A stretch of 64,000 bases of DNA. Origin: Promethearchaeota archaeon (GTDB lineage Archaea; Asgardarchaeota; Lokiarchaeia; Sigyniarchaeales; SOKP01). The position numbers and the translations under genes are program-made. Where the stretch lies: assembly GCA_019057795.1 (NCBI GenBank), contig JAHLWS010000031.1, positions 1-64,000 on the forward strand, written 5' to 3'. Below the pieces are notes generated by a model. That model was not told where the DNA came from. It worked only from the letters and a program-made list of their open reading frames with translations, and searched no databases. Positions 1 to 8,827 of this stretch are shown piece after piece. Each line of letters begins with the position of its first letter. Position 1 is the first letter of the stretch.

Positions 1-1
1 A

Positions 2-106
2 ATTGAGACGTGTAATAAGAAACAAGCTACATCTTTTGGAGGAAATTTACTTGATAAGCTAAATAAGTTGAATAAAACACAAATTTTGTCGAATGAAAAC
101 ACTTAA
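2..106 (+). CDS. C-terminal end of an unknown protein (partial)
   Basis: An open frame runs in from the left edge and ends at a TAA at 104-106, giving 34 residues that finish in ILSNENT. The stretch reads like coding sequence (GGNLLDKLNKLNK) and has no stop back to the edge. No domain can be assigned from so short a tail. It would be convergent with the phosphate genes that follow. It could also be a chance open frame. Confidence 0.4.
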   Translation: METCNKKQATSFGGNLLDKLNKLNKTQILSNENT

Positions 107-235
107 ATGATTTATTAGCTATTCTTTAATAAACATACTCTATTTTTTTAAAAGAATTAGCAATTGATTTTTTAATTTTAAAATCTAATTTCTATAAATT
201 GATGTTGATTTTGTTCTTATGCTAATTATTTTGAC

Positions 236-928
236 TTAAAGACCGCTCGTACTTGTAAGAAGAACCATAATATAATCGGCAACTCCTTCAATAGAGTCGG
301 AAATAGCTTCTAAAATGTCGAATATGTTTCCTATAGTAAAAATTGTAAAGAAATTTACTTTGTAGTCTGTTTCTTGAAGGCTTTTTCTTAATTTAATATT
401 TAATAGGTCCACTTCGTGTTCATATTGATTTATTAACTTAGCGTACGCTCTCACATTTTTCCTTTCTTCCACTAAATCAATCACGAGCTTATCTAAATAT
501 TGAACTGCTTCTACGGTTGTTTCTATTATTTTCAAGATAATACTTACGGTCTCTTCGCTACTTTGTTCCCAAAAACTTATTGGTATCGTAACAATTCTTC
601 GAGCAACACCAGTACTACAATTTGCTACATCATCCAATCTTTTTACTAAATGTGATAAGTTTTGTCTTATGCTGGGGTTTAATTCTCCTTTAGAGACGTC
701 TTTTTGGATTCTCCTTCTTAATTTATCTGCATCGTCTTCTAGAAGATCAACTTTTAGAAAATTTTTATTAGCTTTTTCGAGATTTTTGTCTTTTAATAAT
801 AAATTTAACCCAACTTCTAATTCTTTCACGCATTCTTGAACGATTTGCGCGTGTTGGATCGTTTTTTCCAAGACATTTAAAGCTGTTTCTCTTTTTAAAA
901 ATTCTATTAATGAACCCATTTTTATCAC
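236..928 (-). CDS. DUF47/PhoU-like phosphate transport accessory protein
   Basis: This 230-residue all-helical protein resembles the DUF47 (PhoU_div) family, cytoplasmic proteins normally encoded beside PiT phosphate permeases and thought to modulate them. Charged, evenly spaced helices cover the length, with acidic clusters such as DLLEDDADKLRRR (about residues 60-72) and HEVDLLNIKLRK near residue 170, as expected for metal-binding PhoU-type bundles. It follows the PiT permease on the same strand with a gap of about 46 bases, so it is probably the last gene of the unit 2690 to 236. A second DUF47-like gene lies upstream of the permease. The family call rests on length, composition and context. 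Confidence 0.8.
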   Translation of the reverse strand: MIKMGSLIEFLKRETALNVLEKTIQHAQIVQECVKELEVGLNLLLKDKNLEKANKNFLKVDLLEDDADKLRRRIQKDVSKGELNPSIRQNLSHLVKRLDDVANCSTGVARRIVTIPISFWEQSSEETVSIILKIIETTVEAVQYLDKLVIDLVEERKNVRAYAKLINQYEHEVDLLNIKLRKSLQETDYKVNFFTIFTIGNIFDILEAISDSIEGVADYIMVLLTSTSGL

Positions 929-974
929 ATTTTTTTTTTAATGCTTTATATTACAATATATTATATATATTTTA

Positions 975-2006
975 TTAGGTTAATCCAAATAAATTAAATC
1001 CAAAATAAAGAAACCCAGCAAGCGCAGCTGCAATTGGAAAAGTTAGAACCCAATATACACCCATTTTCCCTAATTCTTTATATTTTATTTCTTTTTTTTG
1101 AGATAGACTCATTCCGATAATACAAAATACAATGACATGACTATGAGATATGGGTAAACTTAATAATGTAGCGAACATAAGAATTAAGGCAGAACTTAAT
1201 TGAATAATAAGACTTTCGCTAGGACGAGAATCAATCATCTGAGAGGCTAAGTTTCTAATAACATACCGTGCAGCAATATAAATTCCAAGACAAGCGAAAA
1301 TCCCGCAAAAAAATGCAAATAATAAATATTGCTCAATATTCAAAGACCCCTTATCAAGTAATCCATAAAGAATACCTAACGCTTCACCTGAATTTGCCCC
1401 CACCCATATCTCAGCAAAAACAACAGCCATTAACAATAACCATTTGAAATATTTCTCAGATTTCTCGATCTGATTTAAACCTTTTAGGCGTGAGAGATAA
1501 GTTTTAGAAATTATTTTAAAAAGTATAAAAGTAACAATTAAACCAAATAACGGAGATAAGAACCAACTAAGAATAACATTATTTAATTTCACCCAGTTAA
1601 ACGCTGTTTCAAGATTAACACCTCCTTGTGAAAAGGAATATACGATTACAACTCCAACTATGCTTCCTATTAGAGAGTGAGTGCTGCTTAAAGGAATTCC
1701 CGCGAAACTCCCAATTACTAACCAAACTATACTACTTATTAAAACTGTTAGCAACATGAAATCTGTATATGTTAAACCCTCTCCTAATAAATCAGCACCT
1801 ACAGTTTTTGCTACAAACGCAAAGCTAAAGGAGAACATCCCAGCACCAACAGCTACACCCCCAATTAATAATGCAACCTTAAACTTTATAACTCCTGCTC
1901 CTACTAACGAAGATAAAGTTTCGTCATTAGCGCCTATAGCGAATGCGAGGGAGATTGCCAAAATAATTAAAACGATAACTAAAATTGAAGTTAGGTCGCT
2001 CACCAT
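975..2006 (-). CDS. PiT-family inorganic phosphate permease
   Basis: This 343-residue integral membrane protein has about ten hydrophobic segments. It carries the duplicated PiT signature: GANDETLSSLVGAG at about residue 25 and GANSGEALGILYG at about residue 203. PiT proteins import phosphate (often as a metal-phosphate complex) with sodium or protons. SSTHSLIGSIVG near residue 107 is another typical PiT block. The gene sits between two DUF47-like genes on the same strand, and that arrangement supports phosphate rather than sulfate as the substrate. The second Asp of the classical GANDVAN signature is replaced by Ser in repeat two. This is a modest departure from the usual sequence. Confidence 0.88.
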   Translation of the reverse strand: MVSDLTSILVIVLIILAISLAFAIGANDETLSSLVGAGVIKFKVALLIGGVAVGAGMFSFSFAFVAKTVGADLLGEGLTYTDFMLLTVLISSIVWLVIGSFAGIPLSSTHSLIGSIVGVVIVYSFSQGGVNLETAFNWVKLNNVILSWFLSPLFGLIVTFILFKIISKTYLSRLKGLNQIEKSEKYFKWLLLMAVVFAEIWVGANSGEALGILYGLLDKGSLNIEQYLLFAFFCGIFACLGIYIAARYVIRNLASQMIDSRPSESLIIQLSSALILMFATLLSLPISHSHVIVFCIIGMSLSQKKEIKYKELGKMGVYWVLTFPIAAALAGFLYFGFNLFGLT

Positions 2007-2027
2007 ATCAAATCGTATTTCTATATT

Positions 2028-2690
2028 TTAATCGAAAATTAAATATTTAGTCGCTAAAAATTGAATGTACTCTGAAAAACTCTTGATGTGGTCAGCCATC
2101 ATCATTACACCTTCTATTAATTCTTTCAAGTAAAGGAAGGTCCTTGATAAATAATCCATATCATAATTATACAGACGGTTAAGAAGTTGCCACTCTTCTA
2201 ATCTCATCTTACGCCTTTCGTCTTTGATATTTTCGCAGATATCGTGAGCTTTGGTTAAATCAGAACCAATAAATTTGACTGCGTCTGTTAATTGACTTGA
2301 AATCGATTTTAATGATTTAAGTACAATCAGTATATGGCGTTTAAACTCTTCATCAGGAAATACAACTCTATAAAGGAGCATTTTGTTAGCAGAAAATTCT
2401 CCAATATTTTTAATATCGTTAATTTTAGTAAATAATTTTAGTCTATCCGCCTTTGAAAACATTAACTTAGACTTAAATATCTTAGATTCAAATGCTTTTT
2501 TGATTCGAACTTCAGTATGGGTCTCAATAACATAATTTAGGTTTTGTATGAAATTGTCAAAATCTTCCTCGACAAGAAATTCAATGCCTTCAATTAATTT
2601 CAAATTTTGTTCGTTTATGTTATCAACAAATAAGTGCGTTAATCCATCAATACTTAATTTTTTTAACTCTTTCTCACTTATCCCCTTCAT
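2028..2690 (-). CDS. Second DUF47/PhoU-like protein
   Basis: This 220-residue soluble, helix-rich protein is first in the leftward phosphate unit. It ends 21 bases before the PiT permease starts. Its size and pattern (SKADRLKLFTKINDIKNIGEFSANKML near residues 75-105, then a C-terminal helix ending MADHIKSFSEYIQFLATK) fit the DUF47/PhoU-like fold, but it is clearly diverged from the copy at 236-928. Two different PhoU-like partners may tune one permease, or form a hetero-oligomer. No enzymatic motif is visible. The call is by fold resemblance and context. Confidence 0.65.
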   Translation of the reverse strand: MKGISEKELKKLSIDGLTHLFVDNINEQNLKLIEGIEFLVEEDFDNFIQNLNYVIETHTEVRIKKAFESKIFKSKLMFSKADRLKLFTKINDIKNIGEFSANKMLLYRVVFPDEEFKRHILIVLKSLKSISSQLTDAVKFIGSDLTKAHDICENIKDERRKMRLEEWQLLNRLYNYDMDYLSRTFLYLKELIEGVMMMADHIKSFSEYIQFLATKYLIFD

Positions 2691-2843
2691 ACTGAATATA
2701 ACCCTTGAGAATTCTTAAATTTTTGATATATATAATATATATAGAATTAATAATTTCTATTGGAAATTTAATTTTACCCTTTTTTTTATTAATATCAAAA
2801 TATACTACATTGTATGTTAGAAAACTCGTAGCCTTACTTGAAA

Positions 2844-2851
2844 TTTATATT
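2844..2851 (+). promoter_or_regulatory. TATA box for the zinc-binding protein at 2874
   Basis: TTTATATT is centred about 26.5 bases before the ATG at 2874. This is the archaeal distance for a leaderless transcript whose first base is at or near the start codon. The same box at the same distance precedes both enoyl-CoA hydratase genes. Confidence 0.5.
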
Positions 2852-2873
2852 AATTTTTTATTATCACCTTAAG

Positions 2874-3119
2874 ATGCGCAACATTCAAAAGTTCTACTTT
2901 TTTCGGTGTTATCACTGTGGTGAATGGTTTTATAGCAATAAGATATTAAAATCAAAAAAATGTTGGAAATGTAATCGGTCGTTTCAGTTTAAAAATTCAG
3001 TTAAAATCTCCAAGATGGTAACGCTCCAAGAAGCCATTAAAACTATCAAGAACCTTAAGATGAGTGTAGAAAAAGAATCTCTTTTTTATTATCTTAACCC
3101 AAAAGATAATTTTAAATGA
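2874..3119 (+). CDS. Small zinc-ribbon protein (DUF1922-like)
   Basis: This 81-residue basic protein has two CxxC knuckles, CYHCGEWF at about residue 12 and CWKCNRSF at about residue 32. These form a probable zinc ribbon followed by a helical tail. This is the layout of DUF1922-type archaeal proteins, whose role is unknown. I chose ATG 2874 over the upstream TTG at 2838 because a TATA box sits 26-27 bases before 2874 and no Shine-Dalgarno site is present, which fits a leaderless message. It is a lone rightward gene between the phosphate unit and tldD. A nucleic-acid-binding role is inference only. Confidence 0.6.
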   Translation: MRNIQKFYFFRCYHCGEWFYSNKILKSKKCWKCNRSFQFKNSVKISKMVTLQEAIKTIKNLKMSVEKESLFYYLNPKDNFK

Positions 3120-3222
3120 AAATTAGTTTAAAAAATAAAATTATTTAAACCTCTCTTCTTCAATCTTTTTAAGGTTCTAAATAATATTATTAAATTTTTT
3201 TTAATAATTCATATACAGTGAT

Positions 3223-4686
3223 TTGGTGAATACTATGGAAACTAAAGACGAATTAAAGCTATTTGATAAGGATTTTATTAATCACTTAACTCAAGAAGCG
3301 GGAAACCAGATCGATTATTGGGATATAAGAGCAACGATAAGCAATGGAACAACTATAGATTTTACGGATCAAAAAAGTACAGAAATTTCTTCATATGAAA
3401 TTACAAATTGTGGAATAAGAACTTTTGTGAATGGAGGTTGGGGATTTTATGTGTTGAAAGATCTTAATAAAGATTTAATTAGAACAAGCTTTTTAAAATC
3501 GATTAAGCTAGCGAAATTAACAGAGTCTTTATCAAAACACAAGTTCAAAATCAAAGAAGTTGACCCTATTAATAAAAGTTTCAAAATTAAGTGTAAGAGA
3601 AAGCTGGCAGATGTAGATATTGAAGAAAAGATTCTTCTCGTAAAACATCACGAAAAGCTTGCATCAAATTATTCTAAAAAAATAAAAAACACGCATACGA
3701 TTTACATGGATGGCGTTAAGAGCTATGTTTTTATAAACTCGTTTGGTAGTTGTATTTATCAGGATCTTTCATATTTACGCTTGTTGAATATAGTTTATTC
3801 CCAGAAAGGGGGTGTGATCCAAAGATCGATTAATTCTGTCGGAGGTTTAGGGGGGTTCGAAATATTATCTACAGAGAAAGCAGAAAATTTAAGCGTTAAA
3901 ACAGCAAAAGAATCGATTAAATTATTAGAAGCAAAATCTCCAATTGGTGGAAAATTTACGATTATAGCCGATCCTAAACTTGCTGGAACCTTAATTCACG
4001 AAGCACTTGGACACGCATGTGAAGCAGATTTAGTTTTGAGCAAGGAAAGCATATTGGAAGGGAAAATTGGTCAAGAAGTGGCTGTGGGCGACATGAATGT
4101 CGTGGATGATCCCTCAATGGGACAAAGTTCTAAATTTGGATTACCATTTAAATTATTTGGGAGTTATTTTGTAGACGATGAAGGGATTCCTTCCCAAAAA
4201 ACAGTACTAATTGAAAATGGCGTGTTTAAAAATTATCTACATAACTTAGAAACCTCTTCTAGAATGAATGTACCTCCAAATGGCCATGGAAGAGCTTCAT
4301 CTAGTTCTTCTAAGCCTCAAGTTCGAATGGGATTTACTTATATAGAACCAAAAGACTGGAATGTCGATGAGATGATTCAAGACACAAAAAACGGAATTCT
4401 TTGTGAAGATTTTTTGTACGGTTATACGAATCCGACCACAGGAAACTTTCAATTTAAATGTAAATTTTCCTATAAAATTAAAAATGGGGAAAAACAGGAA
4501 TTGATGAGAGATGTTGCGTTGTCAGGTATGATTTTAGAAGTTTTAAAAAAAATTTCCGCTATTGGTGATAAAAATACATTAGGTTTTTCATCTGGAATAT
4601 GTGGTAAGGGTGGCCAGAGCGTTCATGTAAGTGATGGAGGGCCGTACATTAGGATCGACAATATAACCGTAGGTGGATTGAATTAA
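3223..4686 (+). CDS. tldD: TldD-family metalloprotease
   Basis: This 487-residue protein carries the TldD zinc signature HEALGH (HExxxH) at about residue 259. A second conserved block, GHGRASSSS, follows at about residue 377. In bacteria TldD with TldE (PmbA) forms a protease that degrades unfolded peptides and matures peptide antibiotics such as microcin B17. Archaea have the pair widely, and their natural substrates are unclear. The next gene begins at the base after this stop, so the two are translationally linked and likely form one complex. The start is uncertain: TTG 3223, GTG 3226 and ATG 3235 are in frame. An AT-rich box near 3208-3216 would place a leaderless start near 3235. Confidence 0.92.
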   Translation: MVNTMETKDELKLFDKDFINHLTQEAGNQIDYWDIRATISNGTTIDFTDQKSTEISSYEITNCGIRTFVNGGWGFYVLKDLNKDLIRTSFLKSIKLAKLTESLSKHKFKIKEVDPINKSFKIKCKRKLADVDIEEKILLVKHHEKLASNYSKKIKNTHTIYMDGVKSYVFINSFGSCIYQDLSYLRLLNIVYSQKGGVIQRSINSVGGLGGFEILSTEKAENLSVKTAKESIKLLEAKSPIGGKFTIIADPKLAGTLIHEALGHACEADLVLSKESILEGKIGQEVAVGDMNVVDDPSMGQSSKFGLPFKLFGSYFVDDEGIPSQKTVLIENGVFKNYLHNLETSSRMNVPPNGHGRASSSSSKPQVRMGFTYIEPKDWNVDEMIQDTKNGILCEDFLYGYTNPTTGNFQFKCKFSYKIKNGEKQELMRDVALSGMILEVLKKISAIGDKNTLGFSSGICGKGGQSVHVSDGGPYIRIDNITVGGLN

Positions 4687-6063
4687 ATGGATGATACAAT
4701 TGATATTTTTGAGCTTGCCAATTATGGGATAAAAATCGCCGAAAAAAAGGCTCCTAATTTTAAATGTGCAGAAATTTTCGTTGGCAAGAACGAATATACC
4801 AACATCGAACTCGAAGAAAATTCAATTAAATACAGTGAAATTGGAAGTGACCATGGAGTTTCGATTAGAATTTTCAATAAAAGAGGGTCTTTAGGGTTTG
4901 CGTTCACAAATAAATTAAATAAAAGAATTATAGAAAAAATTATTAAAAATGCTATAAAGATGATGAATGCAGGTACTGCCGATCCTAACTTTCAAAATTT
5001 GCCGTTAAAATATAAAACTTATCCTAATGTTAAAAAATTATACGATATCAGTATAAAAACATTAACCATCGAAGACTCAATTGAATATGTCAAAGAATTG
5101 ATTAATGTATGTAAAGACGATGACTTAGCGATTTCTCAATCTGGCGATTTTACATATAGTTGTAATATCTCCTATGTATTCAATTCAAATGATATCGAAG
5201 TGTTTGAAAAAGAGACCGTATTTTCAATTTCATCCAACATTATTGTAAAAAATAAAAGTACTGGAGAGACTTCAAATGGGTACGAATCCCAAATAAAAAG
5301 AAAACTAAAGGATATTAGCGGAATAAATACCGCGCTTGAAGCTTTAAAAAATGCGAAAAGAAATCTTAATAGAATTAAAATTAAAACCAAAAAGATGCCT
5401 GTAATATTATCTCCTAAAGGGACTATTAATCTTATTTTAAACCCAATTGCTTCCGCCATAAACGCAGAACTATTTCAATATAAACGAAGTTTTCTGGTTG
5501 ATAAGAGAGAAAAAGTTATTGGTTCTGAATATTTAACTCTTGAAGATAACGCATTGATAGATGGTGCTGTAGGATCTAGTAATTTCGATGGAGAGGGCGT
5601 CCCTTGCAAGAATAAAAAAATTATTGACAAAGGAATTTTTTTGAAATCGGGCTTATTACACAACAGTTATACAGCAGGGAAGGAAGGCGTTGAAAGCACT
5701 GGAAACGCTTCTAGAAGGGGCTTTAGTTCTGTCCCTTCTATAGGTATATCAAACTTCGTTATGCAAACTGGAACTTCTTCTATAGAGGAAATGATACAAG
5801 ATGTTAAAGAGGGAATATTCTTAAATTCTACTGGAGATTCGGCAAATATATCAACAGGGGACTTTAGTGGATTAATTTCCCAAGGTAATATAATTAAAAA
5901 TGGAGAAATAAAGCAAGCATTAAACGAAACTATGTTTGGTATAAATCTTTTGGATTTGTTTAAAAATATTGATGCCGTGTCAAAAGATTATAGAATTTAT
6001 GGATCATTTAAAGCCCCATATGTGAGAGTTAAAGACGTACAAATTATAGGATCTAAAGATTAA
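4687..6063 (+). CDS. pmbA: TldE/PmbA-family protein, partner of TldD
   Basis: This 458-residue protein begins directly after the tldD stop codon. It has the PmbA/TldE layout, with a C-terminal GNASRRGFSSVPSIG block (about residues 338-352) and STGDFSGLISQG near residue 396. As is normal for the PmbA half, it lacks the HExxxH zinc motif seen in its neighbour. In the known heterodimer TldE closes the peptide tunnel around the TldD active site. Immediate coupling to tldD supports that role here. Length is typical for the family. Confidence 0.92.
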   Translation: MDDTIDIFELANYGIKIAEKKAPNFKCAEIFVGKNEYTNIELEENSIKYSEIGSDHGVSIRIFNKRGSLGFAFTNKLNKRIIEKIIKNAIKMMNAGTADPNFQNLPLKYKTYPNVKKLYDISIKTLTIEDSIEYVKELINVCKDDDLAISQSGDFTYSCNISYVFNSNDIEVFEKETVFSISSNIIVKNKSTGETSNGYESQIKRKLKDISGINTALEALKNAKRNLNRIKIKTKKMPVILSPKGTINLILNPIASAINAELFQYKRSFLVDKREKVIGSEYLTLEDNALIDGAVGSSNFDGEGVPCKNKKIIDKGIFLKSGLLHNSYTAGKEGVESTGNASRRGFSSVPSIGISNFVMQTGTSSIEEMIQDVKEGIFLNSTGDSANISTGDFSGLISQGNIIKNGEIKQALNETMFGINLLDLFKNIDAVSKDYRIYGSFKAPYVRVKDVQIIGSKD

Positions 6064-6118
6064 ATTATTAAGATTCAATTTATTGCTATAATTAAGATTT
6101 ATTTCATTTTTACGGTTA

Positions 6119-6643
6119 TTAAGAAGTAATATTTAATCTTAAAAATACAACATCATAAAATCTTCTAATACCTACAGAGGGGATTTCCCATAATTCCGCA
6201 ATTATTATTTGATTCGTTCCGGCTTGTGAAAAAGAAACATTAAATGCATTTGAAATCCAAACCACTCTATGTTGTAAAGTAATTGTCGACGAATTTACAA
6301 ATGAGGTTGCGTTTAATGAGGGTGATGAGCCTAGTACAGTATCGTTATTTCCCTTCAAAATTTCTATATGGAATGAAAAATCCCGATTTAAATAATTTCC
6401 AACAGAAATATAAAAAGTAATATTTTCATCAACTACTGCATTTGTAGGGTAATTTTCTGCTTTTTTGTCAGAATTCAAAATACCAAGATACCAATAACCC
6501 GGTTCAGGAGTTAATACGGCATAAATTATAAAGCCAGACACAAAAATTATACCGATAATTAAGAGAATTTTGAGAATTTTGTTAAATTCTTCATAACTGT
6601 TAAGTACTTCTTTTTTTCCCTCTTTACTAGTCATTTTGAACAT
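6119..6643 (-). CDS. DUF1616-like membrane-anchored protein
   Basis: This protein of about 174 residues has one strong hydrophobic segment near the N-terminus (LLIIGIIFVSGFIIYAVL, about residues 27-44). An extracytoplasmic beta-rich domain follows, starting with TPEPGYWYLGILN and NYPTNAVV. This matches the C-terminal part of archaeal DUF1616 proteins, often found beside glycosylation and nucleotide-sugar genes. It overlaps the end of the upstream UDP-glucuronate decarboxylase-like gene by 17 bases on the same strand, so the two are probably cotranscribed. The start may be the second Met (MTSKEG). Function is unknown. A cell-surface role is inferred from topology. Confidence 0.7.
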   Translation of the reverse strand: MFKMTSKEGKKEVLNSYEEFNKILKILLIIGIIFVSGFIIYAVLTPEPGYWYLGILNSDKKAENYPTNAVVDENITFYISVGNYLNRDFSFHIEILKGNNDTVLGSSPSLNATSFVNSSTITLQHRVVWISNAFNVSFSQAGTNQIIIAELWEIPSVGIRRFYDVVFLRLNITS

Positions 6644-7728
6644 TATCTTTAAACCAAGCTATTGTTTTCAATAACCCCTCTTTTAAAGGAGTTGTAGGTT
6701 GCCAATTTAAAATTCTTTTTGCTTTTCTTAAATCAGCAGATCTTCTAACCGGATCGTCAATAGGTAAAGACTTGAATATAAATTCTGAATTAGAATTAGT
6801 CAATTCTGTTATGATTTTAGCTAATTGTAAAATAGTGTACTCCTTATCGTTACCCAAATTAATAACTTCTCCAATTGCTTCGTCTTTATAAACTATCCTT
6901 AAAATTCCTTCAACCTCATCTACAACATAAATGAAAGAGCGAGTTTGAGAGCCATCGCCAAAAATTGTTATATCTTCGTCGCTTAACGCTTGACGAATAA
7001 AGTTTGGAACAACTCTTCCAAACTCCGGCCCATATTTGATTCTTGGTCCCGAAGTGTTAAAAATTCTTACTATCTTCGTTCTGATTCCGTGTTGTAACTC
7101 ATACGCCTTGACAAAAGCTTCTCCAGCCCTTTTAGACTCATCGTAACAACTTCTGGGACCTACGGGGTATGCGCTCTTATAGGAAATCCTAATTAAGATT
7201 TACGTGCCCAAAATAGGTCTCAGATGTCGGAATTGCTTCATCGGGAGGATTACCATACACTTCCGAAGTACTTGTATAGAAAAATAACGCATAATGGGCT
7301 TTCGCAATACCTAAAGCGTTCATCGTTCCAAGAGTATTACTTTTTAGTATTGGAATTGGAAATTTTTTGAATTCAAATGGAGACGCCCTGCTAGCCATAT
7401 GCATAACAATATCAATTCTCTTAATATCGCCCACGCAAGTCCCGCTTGGATGATGAGTCAATCCAAAATAAATAGGTTTAGAAATATCGTGATTAATAAA
7501 ACGGAAATTTTCTTTTTCCATCAAATGAGAGATGTTCTCGAACCTCCCTGAAGATAAATTATCTAAACATATGCAATATGCCCTTTGTTTTACTAGAACA
7601 TCGCACACCCAAGAACCTAGGAATCCTGCGCCTCCAGTTACTAAAATAGTTTTATCTTGAAATGAAATATTATCTTTTCTTAGACGATCAATTATTTCTG
7701 TAATATCATCTTCTATATTATAAGTCAT
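6627..7728 (-). pseudogene. UDP-glucuronate decarboxylase-like epimerase, single frameshift
   Basis: Two adjacent frames together encode one extended short-chain dehydrogenase/epimerase of about 365 residues. The first part (7728 to 7189) has the Rossmann motif TGGAGFLGS at about residue 29 and the block TSTSEVYGNP. It stops in TAG at 7189-7191. The rest continues one base out of phase with PVGPRSCYDESKR, holding the catalytic YxxxK, then the INLGNDKEYTI block and the C-terminal domain to 6627. One extra base near 7191 explains the break. Family members make UDP-xylose from UDP-glucuronate, or act on related sugars. It is either an inactive gene or an assembly error. The DUF1616-like gene overlaps its 3' end. 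Confidence 0.85.
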
Positions 7729-7922
7729 TTTTATACAACGCCTTTTTATCTTTATAAAATATTTAAAAAATTATTAAATTTATTAATTTCAAATTTTAAA
7801 TAATTAGCGTAATAAAAATCATCTATGTCATTCGGTCGACAAGAATTTTTTTAATCTTTCCTTTCTCATCTACCTCTACAAAAATCCTAATTAGTTCAAA
7901 AATACTTGTTAAAAAATTAAAA

Positions 7923-8524
7923 TTAGCGTGTTTTCTGACCACAATACTGGCAGTACTTAAGTTCCAATGGATAATATTTACTACAACTAGTACATTTTTT
8001 TAAAGAATTCTTGAGAATCTGTCGTCCAAGCATTTCGAAGACATTTTCTACATTTTCTCCCGTCTTTGAAGAAACTCCAATTATTTCTCTTTGAAATTTA
8101 TATTTATTAAATACTTCTTTAGCGTCTTCATGTTTGACTTCCCTTTGGTTTTCTAAATCAATCTTAGCTTCAATCATTAATTTTGTTTTTGGAGGATTTG
8201 GAACCGAAGTAATAACCTTAATCCAATCGTGAAGATCTTCTAAGGAATCTTTATTCGTAATGTCATAAAGAAAAAGAGCTCCAGAAGCGCCCGAGATGTA
8301 AGAGGGAAATAAAAGTCGAAACTTTTTTTCTCCTGCAAAATCCCAAATGTTGAGAAGAATCTCTGTATCGTCCACTACAACCTTTTTTGTTTCGAAATCA
8401 ACCCCTATTGTCGATAAAGTTGATTTATCAAACTTTCCAGTGGCGTAGCGCCTAATGAGAGATGTTTTTCCTACATTTTTAGCACCTGCTACTATTACTT
8501 TAAATTTGATAATTGTTTTTCCAC
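7923..8524 (-). CDS. Ras/Rab-like small GTPase with C-terminal zinc ribbon
   Basis: The frame opens upstream of the first obvious start, with GTG 8522-8524 (or TTG 8525-8527), giving about 200 residues. It contains G1 GAKNVGKTS, a switch Thr in STIGVDFE, G3 WDFAGEKKF and a G5-like SSKTG. G4 is EAKIDLE instead of NKxD. The C-terminus is CTSCSKYYPLELKYCQYCGQ, a four-cysteine zinc ribbon in place of the prenylation tail of eukaryotic Rabs. Such GTPases are abundant in Asgard archaea and are thought to act in membrane or signalling switches. The zinc ribbon may dock a partner or nucleic acid. Neighbours give no further clue. Confidence 0.85.
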
Positions 8525-8827
8525 CAAGTTTTTTTGATTATAATCTTATTATTGTAAATATTAAAATAAAAGTATTAATCTTTAATCATAAAAATTTTAT
8601 TACTAATTTTAATTGTTTGTTTTTTCAATTTTTAAAAAATTTCTCATGCTACTATGAAATTTTATTACAACCTTTTTAGTATTATTTGCCATAAAAAGTA
8701 TCCTTTTATTTATAGAATTCAATTTTGAATAAAAAAATGCTAAGTTTACTTACACGCGTGTATTCTTTCGCTTTTACATTAAAAATTATAAGCAATATTT
8801 TAATAGAAAAAAAAATATTGTCAAATC
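8525..8827. other. Divergent intergenic region, GTPase / aminotransferase
   Basis: About 300 bases of very AT-rich DNA separate the leftward GTPase from the rightward aminotransferase and must hold both promoters. I see no convincing gene. The block AATATTTTAATAGAAAAAAA just before 8828 is the only TATA-like stretch close to the aminotransferase start. Confidence 0.4.

Noticed and set aside
8455..8679. 74-codon rightward frame over the GTPase start
   Set aside because: It overlaps the P-loop coding region of the leftward GTPase, and its tail is F/N/L-rich.
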